A stretch of 64,000 nucleotides of DNA from contig CP154955.1 of the NCBI GenBank assembly GCA_039621445.1, positions 36,869,123 through 36,933,122 on the forward strand, in the 5' to 3' direction. Below are positions 52,556 to 64,000 of this stretch, in pieces. Origin of the DNA: Euglena gracilis (taxonomy: Eukaryota > Euglenida > Euglenophyceae > Euglenales). The position numbers and the translations under genes were made by a program. How positions within the stretch are numbered: position 1 is the stretch's first letter; each line of letters starts with the position of its first letter. The notes beneath the pieces were generated by a model. It was not told the DNA's origin. It did not search any database and saw only the letters and a program-made list of their open reading frames with translations.

Positions 52556-55500
52556 TCATGGGTGGGCCGGCTTCTGCTTCTTCAGCAGCTGGGCCTTGCG
52601 GGCCTTGCGGTAGTACTCCTGCACCATGCGGTAGCGGTCCCGGTCCCCCACCGCGTCCGTCAGCAGCACGGTGGTGGCCCCCCGCGTGAACTGGTACTTC
52701 GCCCAGTCCGCCCCGTACCACTCCCGCAGCATCGCTGGGTGGGGGCAAGGCGGGGGAATGGCCGTGAGGGCTCACCCATACCTCCCCTCTGGGGGGGGGG
52801 GGCAACTTCGGAGGGGTCATGTTGACTGCAACGGTCCAGGGGACGAACGAGCCTCTTGTACCGGCTGCTGCCAAACCCCCCATTCCCTTACATCAGACTG
52901 CCCTTGCTGTGCATATTTGTGTGCATCTGTAGACACATACTGTGTCCATGGAGGAACCCCGCCCCCTGTCCTTGGCACGCCAAAATTCACGAAAATGCAG
53001 TTGAAATGGGAGGTGGGTGATGGACGACCCGTGCTATGGATACCATATAAAGGATAACGACTATAAAAAGAATTCTGCGAATCAACCATATGGCATCAAC
53101 AATTGGACCATGGTAGCGTTCATATTCGCCCAAAATCACCAAATTCAAAAATTAAGGAAGAAGAGTGCAAATCCACAATTGTGTGCAAAAAACAACGGCG
53201 GATAAACTTAGAAAAGCAAAGTGGGTCAAAAAGCTCGAATTCTTTGGTACTGGAAAAAGAGCCATTGACATGGGGCATGCATTGGCATAAGTGCTAACAC
53301 TAGCCAGCATGAGGATTGACATTTGGATGAGGATTACCTTAGCGTTGAAGGCATATACATTGGCACCAATGGGCCAATGGGCTGGTGCTGAGCTGGGGGG
53401 GGCAGCCTTGTTGGACCAACTTCAACGTTCCCTTTCGAATATTCTGATGCCACTGACGAAGAGAGGACATGGAGAGCCGGGATGTACCAGGGCTGTCGGC
53501 GGGGCACCACGCGGCGTAGCCGTAGAGGTGGCAGCGCTGGAGGGGGTAGACGTGGCGGTTGTGCACCGTGGGGTCCTTGGTTGGGCCCTTCCGCCACATC
53601 CACAGCTCGATGTGGGAGTCCGAAACCACATCCAGCGCCAGCTGGTCAGAGACTGGGGGGATGCTTGTCAGCGCACAAGCACAAACCACAAGCTGCAAGC
53701 CAACAGGACCCAGGCCAAGGAGGGATTGCGGTTGGGTTGGACCCCCAACCAACGCTGGGCTTCGGGGTGGGGTGGTAGTAGATCCAGTACACCGCCCGGC
53801 CCTGGGGGCAGGCTGGCTCCTGTCCTTTGAAGCCGGACCCCGCAATGCAGCAGTGTCCACGACCGGCGGGTCTGCACCAGGTAGCTCTTGGCACTTCTTA
53901 TTTCAAACAGCTTACCGCACACGTGTAAACTCACAAAAGTTTTCAGCGTAGACACTTCTAAAGGCAAGACCGTTGGAAAGAGAATGAAACAATATCCTTT
54001 TTGTTCAGGTTTTCGTTCCGCTGTTCACCAAAAATAACATCTCCTTTTTTGAACTTTTGAATCCGCACCTCCAACCACTGCTTGTGGAGGCGGCTCCACT
54101 TTGGGGCGGCTGGGAAACGGGCAGGAGACAAACACCCTGGGCATGAGGGGCAAGACCACAGCCTGCCTGGGGGTCCCGGCCAAACCAGTGCTGGCGGGGG
54201 GCCGTGTTGGGGAACGCCTGCCCAGAGAATCAGGAGGCGGTGGCCAGCCCATCCGTTCACCCACAACCTCATTACCCCCACAACCTCACCACATGCATTC
54301 TAACAATCCGCCATGGCCTCCGTTGCCCCACGCAGGCGAGTGCGCGGGCAGCAGGGCGGCCGGCGTGCACACCTTCAGCAGCCGGTCCTCGTGGTCGCCG
54401 TCGACGTACAGGTCGATGTCAGTGTCCCATGGGATCAGCACCCCCTTGTGGCGCACCTGCCCCATCAGGGAGCCCATGGCCAACAGGGGGCTGCCCCTCC
54501 GCCCCACTGAAGGGTGGGAGAAAACTGGAAAAAAGGGACTGGTCTAGACCCCCTCCCCCAGGCCCGGTTCCCCAAGGATTTGGACGAACTAACTACTGCT
54601 TCAACAGATACAATACGCAATGCCCGGCGCATGAGCGCAGCTGACAGACCGGATCCCTTCAGTGACAGGCCGGATCCCGAGTGATGTGGGATTCATACTG
54701 TCGAAAATTACTTGCCATCACCAACAAACCTATCGTGCACCTGGGACATGTGGTCCCAGAGTACGATAGCACGTAGAATCTTCTTCCAACCCGGATAATC
54801 CGGCCTTCCAGACAATGTATCCCTGAGGTACCTGGGTGTCCTGGTCTCGCCTGTGCTCCGCGGAGTGCACCCTGTGGCTGCTTACGCGGAACACATGCGC
54901 CGTTATTCCCCTGAACTCACAGAAAGTGAGATGGGCGATGTACCAATGCAAGAACCAATATACTTACCACAACAACGTTTCACTTCTCCTGCACGCATGC
55001 CACCTGCCCGAACTGGGAGGCTGGCGTGCCATCACAATACGTTGTTGAGGCAGAAGATCCATACGATGAAAACTATACGGACGAAATGGCCGAAGAGCCA
55101 TATGACGAGTATACAACGGCAGAACCTGAGCTGGAGTATACCATGGAAACAGACGAACGACTACCTCAACCACCACAGCCACCGCAACCACAACCACCTA
55201 CAACCGGGGGGTCCGGGGGTCACCCCAAACTGCAAAAAAAAAATACTCTGAGGTGGAAATGAGGTTTTGTTGGGCCAAAAAAATTCCCAAAAATGGCAAA
55301 AAATGGGCAGTTTTGGCCAGTTGTTTTTGGGAGACCAACAAAAATTATTGGCGATTTGTGCTGGTCACTGGAAAAAAAAATCCACTAGCTAGCCGTGCTC
55401 CCACGGGGGGGGGGGTCCACTGGGATTTCCACTAGGCAAATTTAGACTAGCTGCAGTCCAGCCCCCTCCCCCCGGGGTACTGCAAACATGTAAGAAGAAA

Positions 55501-57319
55501 GCTGGGCCAGAGGCGTCAAACATTAAGAAAAATACTGACAAGACATCACAGAACATCAGAATTGTGGCCCACCACAGCATAACAACGTCTAGAGTCTACC
55601 ATGACGCAAAGTGATACTCTGCATACCGTGGTTGGGCATCAGATTGCGGCCCTCGGCAAAGCAATTCCAAGCAGGCTCTTTTCAACAGGGAGGATGGGGT
55701 TCTTGTGCTAAAGGTGCTGCACGGGGGGTGGGGATCGCTCGGTTGGCACAATGTGGGGTGGGTGCCGCATTGGTGAATTTCTGTGCAGTTTTACACATTT
55801 CCCATAGTTTCCCACCAACTTTGCTACCTATATCCATTTTTCAGATGGCAGCCACATGTATGTTTGCCACCCTTTCTGCCGATGGGTTAAAAGAAATCAC
55901 CAGGAGAAGAGCTCCTGGCACCACACAAAAATGTTACCCCAAATAGGAAAATAAAAAAACACACCCCACGTGTTTTTCTATGAGCCTTCGGCTGGAGGGG
56001 TGGCCAAATTTATAAACAGGGAAACAGCTTACAAAAATGCGGCAACAAAATTGTTGATTCTTTTCTCCTGCTTTCAAATCCTGTTTTTTTTTTTTTTTTT
56101 TTTTTTGGCCGAGGTTGCGATGACTGTGGGGGGCATGCAACACAAGACTCCCAAATACTCCCAAAATTATTTGTAGAGGATTTCCAGACACTAAGGCAAA
56201 ACTTAAAACATTGAAAAAGCCAGAATCTCCTAGTGGACTTGCTCTTTTCAAGTTGAGAAATATGTTTATTCCAAACCTTCAAAAAATTCAACCGTCCAAA
56301 AGAAAAAATCATCGTCCAAAATTCGGATTCTTATGATTTTCAGGAAAGGAAAGCTCCATTTTTTGTGCTGATTCATGATTTCTCGCATTTTTTTTGCAAC
56401 ACAAAACAGAGGAATTGTTCCTGGCTTCAGCCAGCCAGGAACAAATTTGCTGGCCAAAGACGCATTTCACATCGGCAATCCCCTGAGAGCGAGCCATGCG
56501 GACACGTTGTGGGCGTGGATGGCGTCCAACGCCCACTGCAGCGTCTTCTTCAGGCGGCGGTGCTCGATGCAGCACTTGCGGTAGACGTGGTCCGCGGCGT
56601 GGAGGGAGTTGTTGAGGCGGGGGTGGCGCCACAGGAGGCACTCGGGGGTCTCCTGGAGGGGGTGGCCCAGGGTGAGTGCAAACCTCAGCAACGCAAATGC
56701 TTGTCGACACTCCACCCTCTGAGACTCGGCTCCATTGACCAGAGGACTCAACTCAAATACAAAAACAATAAATCAAAAATACATTGAATAAAAAGTAATA
56801 AATAATACATTAAAAATAAAAAATGACATCACGCAGGTTGGACGGACTTCGACTTTGTGCAGCCTGTCATGCATGGGGGACGGACCTGATCGCACCCACT
56901 GATGTCGAACTTGTCATACCCCCGCCAGGGAAACCAGCTACCATCCAACTTCCACGCGCAGTTGATGCGGTTGGCACACCGGCCGGCTGCTGCCCAGCGG
57001 AATCACAGCAAATGTGTGTCATGGACAGATCTGGAAGATTCCATGGAGATCAGGGCAACGGATTTCTAAGAAAGCGTCGAAGGAGAAAACCAAAGCATCC
57101 CAGATATCAAGCCCGCTTGCGTTTGTTAAGCTTTCTCGACAAAATGAAGAATCCCACATTGTCTTTTTCAGGTCCCAAAGGGTCTTGGATTGATTGATGT
57201 AGTCCAGCCGAGCGCTGGCGGCGCATCCGCATCGCATGGAAGAAGAATTGCGCGTGGAACTGCGCCAGGTCGAAGTGCTTCGCCAGCCGCCTCTCCAGCC
57301 AAGTCGGGGTCTGGACGTC
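52556..57319 (-). CDS. LicD/fukutin-family phosphotransferase, multi-exon gene
   Basis: LicD/fukutin proteins transfer phosphoryl-linked groups (for example phosphocholine or ribitol phosphate) onto glycans, usually in the secretory pathway of eukaryotes. Exons, 5' to 3' on the minus strand: about 57319-57190 (DVQTPTWLERRLAKHFDLAQ), 56652-56504 (ETPECLLWRHPRLNNSLHAA, KTLQWALDAIHAHNV), 54490-54373 (MGSLMGQVRHKGVLIPWDTD, IDLYVDGDHEDRLLK), 54109-54069 (tentative), 53871-53754 (VYWIYYHPTPKPS), 53641-53488 (LALDVVSDSHIELWMW, YPLQRCHLYG), 52734-52556 (MLREWYGADWAKYQF; stop at 52556). The G-S-L-M-G...R-H...IPWDTDID block and terminal YG-DW are family hallmarks. GT..AG phases agree across the last introns. 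The 5' end is uncertain. Confidence 0.75.
55240..55495. repeat. dispersed repeat R2, copy 2 (in a LicD intron)
   Basis: GGGCAGTTTTGGCCAG, GAGACCAACAAAAATT, GGTCACTGGAAAAAAAAATC and CCACTAGCTAGCC match 46595-46665. A G11 tract follows. It lies between the 56504 donor and the 54490 acceptor. Confidence 0.6.
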
Positions 57320-57830
57320 CTGGGTGGCGGGGGGACGGGAGGGGACCTGCTGGCCCGCATCACAAGCCAGCCCAAAAAAAAAGTTGTGTTGGAACGTTTG
57401 ATTTGGCAGGAAACAAAGGTTTTAAAGCATTAAATGGATCAAAAAAAATAACACCCCAAAATACCTTGGCAGTGCCCTGAAACTTTGCACAACTAAGAAT
57501 AACTTTGCAGGGTGAAGGCCAAAAAAGAATTGTGCAGACTGCCAACGTTAAGAATGATGCATGTTTTGATGATGGATAATCATGAGGTAGTAAGCACAAA
57601 AAAATATCAATATGCCACACTTTTTTGTTGTTCGATGAACAAAAAAATGATTACCTTACATCAATTATCATTAAAAACAGCATTTTACATCAATCTCTTT
57701 TTTTGGGAAAATGTTGAATGGATCCATCAATGGTTCTGGGTACTGCCCAATTAACTTTTTTTTGAAGGGTGGGGGTAGGGAGAATATCGGTACACTAGCT
57801 TTGCAAGGGGCAAACTTATATGAATATATA

Positions 57831-58340
57831 CATGGCAGCAGCCTTCTACGTTCTACTTGCCCCCTAGGCTGAGAAGAAGCTCCAGGGGGGGGGGTCGTAT
57901 GGTGGCACCCGCATCCCACTTTCCGGCTTTTCGGTCCGTTTCACCCCAGAACCACCCCGATTCCAAGGCAACTGTCGGCGGATACAGGGAAGGTGGGTCT
58001 GCTTTTTTAGGAGGGGGTTTGGGTTTGGACCGTCGCGCCGAAAATTGCCCCATTTTTAGGGGAATAGTTAGGCGGAAGAAGTTAGGTCCCACTCTCGGGA
58101 GCCCCTTTCGGAAGATTTTTGGGAGTGCGTTTTGCCTAAAGACTGCCCGAATTCTGCCGAAATTCCGCCGAACTTGGTCCAAAACGGGGCTGAACTTCCC
58201 CCTAGATTCCTAAAAAATGGGACTCCTCTGGGAATTTCAACTTTCCTCCGAAACAGGACCTGGGCGTCACGATATGACCTCCCCCCCCCCCCGGAGCTTC
58301 TACTTGTCCCCGCCCGAAGGGTAAATAGAAGGTTGCTGCC
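57831..58340. mobile_element. about 510-bp long inverted-repeat (MITE/foldback-like) element
   Basis: Left arm GGCAGCAGCCTTCTACG..., then AGAAGCTCC and a G10 tract, then TCGTATGGTGGCACCC. The right arm read in reverse complement is GGCAGCAACCTTCTATTT..., AGAAGCTCC, a G11 tract, then GTCATATCGTGACGCCC. Arms are about 100 bp. The interior is C/G-rich (for example TTCCGCCGAA, TTCTGCCGAAA) with no ORF of note. The right end abuts the (CA)n array, so a target duplication cannot be judged. Confidence 0.6.
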
Positions 58341-58348
58341 ACACACAC

Positions 58349-58446
<98 letters not shown>

Positions 58447-58463
58447 TGTGTGTGTGTGTGTGT
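58341..58463. repeat. (CA)n followed by (GT)n: self-complementary microsatellite
   Basis: About 50 CA units run into CGTGTGTG... (about 10 GT units). The junction forms a perfect hairpin of about 20 bp. Long frames here are artefacts. Confidence 0.95.
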
Positions 58464-58491
58464 TTGTGTATCTCTATATGGCAGGTGTAAC

Positions 58492-58523
58492 TTTTGATAC
58501 CCACCCCTGGGGGGGTATCAAAA
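58492..58523. repeat. 32-bp near-perfect palindrome
   Basis: TTTTGATACCC...GGGTATCAAAA around ACCCCTGGGG. Confidence 0.85.
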
Positions 58524-58560
58524 TGGACACTTGGTTGGCCACAGCGTATACCTGGGGTTA

Positions 58561-58594
58561 GAGGGTTAGTAAAGGCGTAGGGTTAGGGTTAGGA
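58561..58594 (+). repeat. short telomere-like GGGTTA stretch
   Basis: AGGGTTAG, then TAGGGTTAGGGTTAGG. Only about three clean units; interstitial. Confidence 0.6.
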
Positions 58595-58916
58595 CCGGCC
58601 GGCCCAGGTTCGGCGACTGGAGGCACGCCGGGTATATATGGGGTGGTTCTGAGACCGGTTTTGAGACCTTGGCTTTCGGTTTTTCGGTATATTGATTTTG
58701 TTTCGTGGTTGGTTAAGGGGGGGGGGTAGCAAGTGTCCAGTAACGTTTTTTCCCCCTAGAACCTCCCAAAATCAATTTTTTGTAACTTTGATGTACCAAG
58801 GTCATGACGAAATGTCAATTTCGACAATTTCGTCAAGCAATATGTCATAATGTCCAGGGGGTATTTGGGGTCATTTGGCAGATATTGACCAACAATTCCT
58901 TGACCTGCCCAATCTA

Positions 58917-58952
58917 TTAAACCCCCCCACACACGGGATTGTGGGGGGTTAA
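58917..58952. repeat. hairpin with C7/G6 stem
   Basis: TTAAACCCCCCCAC...GTGGGGGGTTAA with an approximately 10-nt loop. Confidence 0.75.
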
Positions 58953-58959
58953 AAAATGG

Positions 58960-60190
58960 AGAGGGTCTTACTCTTAGGATGAAAATAAAACATCAATAGA
59001 TTCCAGCAACAAAAACCATTTGCCTGCACATCAGAAAAACACCTTGAAAGACCATCTGTGCCATGGGAGGAAACAAGAAAATGATGAGAAAAAAGGGTGG
59101 CAGAGAGACAGCTTGAAAAAGGTCTCATTCTTGCACATCATCCCTCAAAACCACGGCAATTATTTTAATAAGAAACGGCTGCTGCTGAAATACCTATTCC
59201 TTCGTCCTTGTTATATCATGCAAATTTGATTTTTGACTGCTTGCTGACGATTTCGACTGCTATTTCGATTTTTGGTCCCAAAAGGGATGTTAATAATCTG
59301 AATAATATGTATATAATATAATAATAGACATATATGCATATATGTATGCATGTAAATCTATATGCTCCTATTCTTGGGGAAGGAGCTGCCAATTTTTTTT
59401 TTAAAATGGAAATTGAGAGTCAAGGGCAAAAAAAAAATAGATTTCGGTCTCACTGTGGGTGACACACTGCGAATTGTTGCAACTCGCTGTCGAGCTCGTC
59501 ATTCTCATTGGCCGGGCAGTCACTCTCAATGTCATCGTCACGAGGGTCTTCCTGCAGAAATTGGGATGGCAGTTAGATCAAGGGATCCACAACGTCACCA
59601 CATCACCACATCCTCTGGCATGTGCAAAAAAAAAAAAAACTATTGGGCTATTTCATAATCATAAAACCAGTGCTGATTCTCGCATTTTCTCCCACTTTCC
59701 ACAATGTCATCACATCAATTAAAAAAAATTGTAAACAATAATAGTTTTATAATAGTTTGCAAAAAAATATTAAAATTTTATGTAAACTGCTGCAATGCCC
59801 AAAAACCACACAAATATGCGCTGTTTGCATCTGAGAATATGTATGTTTTTTTTCGGGAAAGAATCCATAGTCTAAATTTGCATACTTCCCTGCACTTACA
59901 TTAAATTTTGCACCTCCGATTAAATCATTCAAATGAGACACTCCCACCTTGACAGCAAAATAAAAATGGTGCACAAAAGAAACAGTTGTTATTTCCTTCC
60001 TGAAAATGAACAGCAGAGATATGAGGGGCATCCTTGCAAGACAGAAAAAAAAAGATCAAAAAGAATTTGTTTGAAACTCCCAAATGCATCCTCCAGAACA
60101 TCCCCCCTGAGGGGGCACTCAGAGGTGGGCGGCTGCTTTCCTGTCTGCATGCAGTTTGTGATTCCATCCCTGGGAACTCCCGGCCAAAGA
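58960..60190. other. AT-rich, non-coding
   Basis: No gene recognised. Rich in A/T runs (59280-59400, 59720-59900). Could be intronic if the LicD gene extends to 61.5 kb. Confidence 0.3.
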
Positions 60191-60191
60191 C

Positions 60192-60721
60192 GGAAAGGAT
60201 GCCAAGGGGCGCGCCTTGTCCTCCTCTGCTGCCCTGGCCGCCGTCCGCACCTCCGCCTCCGCGCCGGCCTCCTCCCGGAACGTCGTGTCTCCGGCACCCC
60301 GCGGCCGGAGACAGGGGAGGGGGAGGGGCCAGCAAACCGCCCTCCCACCTCACAGGGCGGAGGGGGGGCAGGAGGGTGGAGAGTCTTACTCACCTCGCTT
60401 TGTCGGCTGATACGCCAGGTTTGGCGGGGAGTTTGCTGGAGGAGTGAAATAGGGGCTTGTTGGAAAGCCGGGCTTCAACCATCTGCCGAAATCAAAGCAA
60501 AAACACCCGGAAGCCGTTCCGGCTTTCTCAGCCTGTGGCGGGGGGAGGGGGGCAGGCAGTGGGGTGGGGGCGGTCCAACAGCTCGAGGCAGTGGCGGGCC
60601 AGCAGCACCACAAAGCCGCTGGTGGGGCCTCGCTTCAAGAACTGCTCGATGGCCGCCGCGTCACGCGCCACGAACGCCCGGATGGCGGCACAGAGTTCCG
60701 CCGCCCGCTCGCCAGAGGGGC
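60192..60721 (-). CDS. two possible 5' exons (LicD gene or neighbour)
   Basis: The minus strand shows two GC3-rich pieces. About 60721-60575: PSGERAAELCAAIRAFVARD and IEQFLKRGPTSGFVVLLARH, after a canonical acceptor (TCGCAG) at 60722. About 60288-60192: TTFREEAGAEAEVRTAARAA and EEDKARPLASF. Both look like helical protein in the same style as the LicD exons and lie upstream in the same direction. Donor sites are weak. No domain is recognised, so membership in the LicD gene is inference. Confidence 0.35.
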
Positions 60722-61329
60722 CTGCGAACCCTTCAGTCTCATTGCCTATTCAACCTCTTCCCAATCGTCCCAGTGCACGGGGAAGTGGGCGGGTGCGGGC
60801 CACTCCACGTCCTTTTGCCAAAAAGAAAGCGTTATCATTCCTTCAAAATACCCAAACCATGCCCTCCACCAAACGATTCAAAAGTACCCCATAAGGAACC
60901 CCCGGAATAACATATAAATGCACTTTGTGCACTTTGTGAGAAGTGGTCCCTCAACGGGGGGTGAACCCAGAATTGAGTGGGGGAGCCGGGGGATCCGTGG
61001 GAGACCGTCTCTTCCTGCCCGCACTCGAGCTGCAAGGCGGCTTGAGCAGGGTCCTGCAACTGAGAGCGGCCCATGGCCATAAGAGAGAGGGTGCGTGCGG
61101 CGGTGCCTTCCGTGGAAATGTTCCCCTTTTGGCGCTTTTACTCTGATTTTGATTTTTTTGTTTTTTTAAATCTGACTTCTTGCTTCTTGCTGCCTACCTG
61201 CCTTATTATTCATAAAGATACCATTCCCTTCCAGTAGTGCTGCAACCTGCAGCAGAATGTGCACCAACTGTCAAGCAAATGATGCAAAACACTGCTCGCA
61301 CGCACCCACGCACGCACCCACCCACCCAC

Positions 61330-61460
61330 CCCCAAAGCACAACAGGCAATGGGCCAGTCTGGTGGAGAGGTACAGGAAGGCGAGGACGAGGGTGAGCGCG
61401 GTGTGGAGGAGTTGGCCCACCGGCACCGGGGCGTGCCGCAGCATCGTGGCCCGCCCGCAT
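61330..61460 (-). CDS. possible first exon with membrane anchor
   Basis: From an ATG at about 61445 the minus strand reads MLRHAPVPVGQLLHTALTLV and LAFLYLSTRLAHCLLCF: a short basic N-terminus followed by a hydrophobic segment of about 20 residues, as in type II Golgi enzymes. That would suit a LicD/fukutin-type protein. An overlapping frame (TPELLRRFMRAGHDAA) is also protein-like, and CTC-rich DNA can mimic a membrane helix, so this is tentative. Confidence 0.3.
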
Positions 61461-61499
61461 GAACCGCCTCAGCAGTTCGGGGGTCTGCCAGGCCCGTGC

Positions 61500-63352
61500 C
61501 AGGGGCGTCGGGGGAACGACCGCATGGGCGGTGGACCACTGCGGAGACCGGGAACTATCACAAGAATGTACGGCATCAGAAACGGTGGTCAAAGTGGAGC
61601 ACATAAACAAGGGGAAAACGAGAAAACAGCAGAATAGCCCTGATTGGATTTGGTCAAATCCATTTTACGCCAAGTGGAAAGAAAGGGAAAAATTGAAGGA
61701 AAAAAAAGGGGGGAATTGAGAAGGAACAAAGGAGACATGGGAAATAATACATTGGTGTTGGAAACGGTTATTTGTCGCGAGAATTGCCCACATACAAAAT
61801 TTCTCTCCTTTCGTCTCATGCAATTCCACCCAGATGGTAGTTTCGACTAACTGCTTGCCAATGCCAATGTCCTTTTGATCTTTGATGCAATCAAATGGTG
61901 TCTGTATGGAAAAGCAGGAAAGATTGGCAACTTTTTTGACTGTCCATCATTGATGGGAATGGGGATTCTACTGTTGTTGGGTCATAAAAATTTATGGTCA
62001 CCGACAACAAAGAAGCCAACAACAAAGAAAGCTGTGGAGACAAAAAAAAACAAAAAAAAACAAAAAGAAGAACATTATCATCAACTAATAATGCCATTCC
62101 GTTTGGGAAACTTTCGTGCATCCTTTTGTCCACAATTTACACAAAAAAATTTGCGTTGTTGTTGGGATTTGTTTGGGTTTTTTCGGGTTTTGTTGGGTTT
62201 TGTCGGGATCTGGTGTTTGTCGGGATCAGGATTAGTCGGAACCTACAACTCCAGAGAGCCAATAAAAGTATAGTCAGGGCTTTTCGGAATTTTTTTTTTC
62301 GGTATTTGTCGGGATTTGTTGATGGAGGTACTTGACTGGATTCCTTTGCTGTTCATCGTTGATTTTCAAGGGAACAACACAAAACAAGTTTGCCTGCATG
62401 TTCCTTAAAATTCCAAAGGAAGAACGGATTGATAATCACAAGCAAGAATGAGACATGACAAGCACAAAGAAAGAAGCAAAAAAGATGCAGAGTTGTCTGC
62501 AAAAGGCAGGAGAAATATTTTCAGCAAGACTTTACAACCAAATAAGCTGTGGGAGGAAAGGGGTCAAACAGGGTCAGTCGATTCTTGCCTTGGGACTTGG
62601 GCAAGCTTTATCGGTTGGGCTAATTCGCAGGAGCAGAGGGGAAAATAAATCAATAATCGTGCCTGAAAAATTTATAAATTACAATTATATAATCATAATT
62701 ATAAGAAATTATTATGCAATAATAAATTATGAAATATAAAATGGTGCAATGGGATAGGGTGACCAACATTGGCACTGGTAATGCAGCTTTGACCTCGGAA
62801 CCACGTACAACCAACATGACTTGGTGATAAGATCAATCACATGCCAACCAAAAAGGTTCACACTATGTTTGGTTTTTGAAAATTGTAATTTGCAACAATC
62901 TGGGAAGTTGGTTTCTTCTGTATTTCCCCCACTTTCCAACCAAGACAGGCAGGCAAAGACTTCAAAACTTCCCAACACCCTAACCCAACACGGAAATTCA
63001 TCGCAATTTTCTGCAAAGCAAGAACCCAAGCGTTACTTCATCTCCCTGTTCTTGGCCGCCAGGAGCAGTCATCAGAGAGCTAATCGGATGGTCAGAGAGT
63101 CACGGGGCAGAGGCCTGCGCCATGAGCTTCGGAGCGTGCAGCGAAGTGCAGCTCACAGCGGAAAGCTGGACTCCGGGGGCCGGGGACAGGCTTCTGGGAG
63201 CCCATCCTGTGCGAGGGGCAACCGGGATGAGGCGGCGGGGGAGGGCCAGGGGTTCGGAGGTCATCCAACCAACAGGGCTGAAGGAACGCGGCTGGCGAAC
63301 CACCATCGTAGCCGGGATCCCCCACGACGCAGGCACCCTTTTGAGGCCCAAT
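61500..63352. other. mostly non-coding, AT-rich
   Basis: No gene recognised. Contains a TTGTCGGGAT-type mini-repeat (62150-62330) and A/T-rich DNA at 62.65-62.75 kb. 63.1-63.3 kb is GC-rich with short open frames of unknown meaning. Confidence 0.3.
62150..62330. repeat. GTCGGGATTTGT mini-repeat
   Basis: Imperfect copies of TTGT(T/C)GGG(A/T)T over about 180 bp. Confidence 0.6.
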
Positions 63353-63655
63353 CAGGGGTTTTTTTAAGACCGGGGGGGGGGGGGAGGGGGGGGGGGTCCC
63401 CCCCCACCCCCCCACCCCTCTGGGGTGGGTCCCCCCGGGGGGGGGGAGGGGTGTCCGGGGGACCCACAAAAGATGGACGAAAAATCGCGAAAAGTGCTAA
63501 AAATAGAATTTTTTCGGCGCCTGCGGCGCCGAAAAGTATATCCCACTCCCCTCCGGGGGGTACCCCCCCCCGGGTGGGGCCGGGGGCCCGGCGGAGCCAC
63601 CCACCCCCCCCCCCCCCCCCCCCCCCCCCGGGGGCCAAACTTAAAAAAAACCCTT
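63353..63655. mobile_element. hAT-like MITE, copy 2 (8-bp TSD)
   Basis: 303 bp flanked by a perfect 8-bp direct repeat GGCCCAAT (63345-63352 and 63656-63663). Starts CAGGGGTTTTTTTAAGAC and ends ACTTAAAAAAAACCCTT. The interior parallels copy 1: G tract, C tract, GGGGACCC, AAAAATAG, hairpin TTTTCGGCGCCTGCGGCGCC, C tract. Two independent copies with different duplications show these are real insertions. Confidence 0.78.
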
Positions 63656-63663
63656 GGCCCAAT

Positions 63664-64000
63664 GAACCGGCGGTTCGTTCCCGCCAATTCTTTGGAACGG
63701 CACTTCCTGAGCTCACCGAGAAATCCCTTGGCCCGATTGGCTTTTGGGGGAGGGTGGCAGGGTGTAGCAGTTTTGCACACGACAACTGCCGACCTCAGGG
63801 GTATGCGGGTCAGTCCAGCCGGAAACCAGTCCCCACCCTGCACCCTGGAGGGGGGCCCCCCATCAAGCCTTCCTGTACAGCCCTGCACCACCCCCTTATA
63901 AGGACGAAGAGTCGAGCTAAATGGATTCCTCCCGAAGGGGGGTTCTTATTTTCGGCACAAGGCACCAAAAAAAACTGAACCAAATTGCTGCCATAAATAC
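63664..64000. other. unassigned sequence at the window edge
   Basis: No gene or repeat recognised. Confidence 0.2.

Noticed and set aside
58068-58504. Open frames over the CA/GT array
   Set aside because: Dinucleotide repeat translation (VCVCVC, THTHTH) only.
58561-58594. Chromosome end
   Set aside because: Only about three clean GGGTTA units, with unique sequence on both sides.
59933-60910. 325-codon plus-strand ORF
   Set aside because: It lies opposite the GC3-rich minus-strand exon candidates and has shadow-frame composition.
62821-63978. 385-codon plus-strand ORF near the right edge
   Set aside because: It runs through the hAT-like MITE, with poly-Gly and poly-Pro translated from G/C tracts; no domain seen.

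Overview
The window is eukaryotic nuclear DNA dominated by transposable elements. Evidence: reverse transcriptase, tyrosine recombinase and integrase relics of two retrotransposon orders, terminal-inverted-repeat elements, long microsatellites, and one gene whose GC-rich exons sit between canonical GT..AG introns with matching codon phase. No bacterial operons, rRNA or recognisable tRNA were seen. The exon/intron style and the element families suit a unicellular eukaryote such as an alga or other marine protist; I cannot name the species from sequence alone.

Layout. 1-4.6 kb: a decayed plus-strand Ty3/gypsy-type LTR element (NPP-motif remnant, protease, RT, RNase H, integrase, probable 3' LTR start). 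5.0-7.9 kb: gag and protease of a second, minus-strand gypsy element. 8.6-12.9 kb: minus-strand DIRS-like fragments (copies A and A2). 12.9-18 kb: unrecognised decayed coding-like sequence, a 419-bp inverted-repeat element, and a minus-strand gypsy RT/RNase H relic. 18.15-21.85 kb: DIRS copy B, which abuts a plus-oriented DIRS terminus relic. 22.3-36.7 kb: a nest of three DIRS elements. Copy C (minus) occupies 22308-36734 and is interrupted by copy D (minus, 26125-30828) in its gag-like ORF and by copy E (plus, 32071-36655) inside its left terminal repeat. Copy C itself sits in a dispersed repeat (R1) whose uninterrupted relative is at about 38.3-38.7 kb and supplies the empty site.

The DIRS copies are the main content. 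They show gag-like region, RT, RNase H, a methyltransferase-like NPPW domain and a tyrosine recombinase (R, HSTR and nucleophile-Y motifs). They have inverted terminal repeats of about 95 bp and an internal complementary region matching the two outer ends, and they insert with no target-site duplication. Copy E keeps an unbroken 1005-codon gag-like/RT/RNase H/NPPW frame, but its recombinase frame is shifted at C/G tracts.

38.7-64 kb: mostly non-coding, with long (ATGT)n, (CACCCA)n and (CA)n/(GT)n arrays, short hairpins, two hAT-like MITEs each with a perfect 8-bp target duplication, another long inverted-repeat element, and one probable host gene: a LicD/fukutin-type phosphotransferase on the minus strand, supported from 52556 to about 57.3 kb and possibly extending to 61.5 kb.
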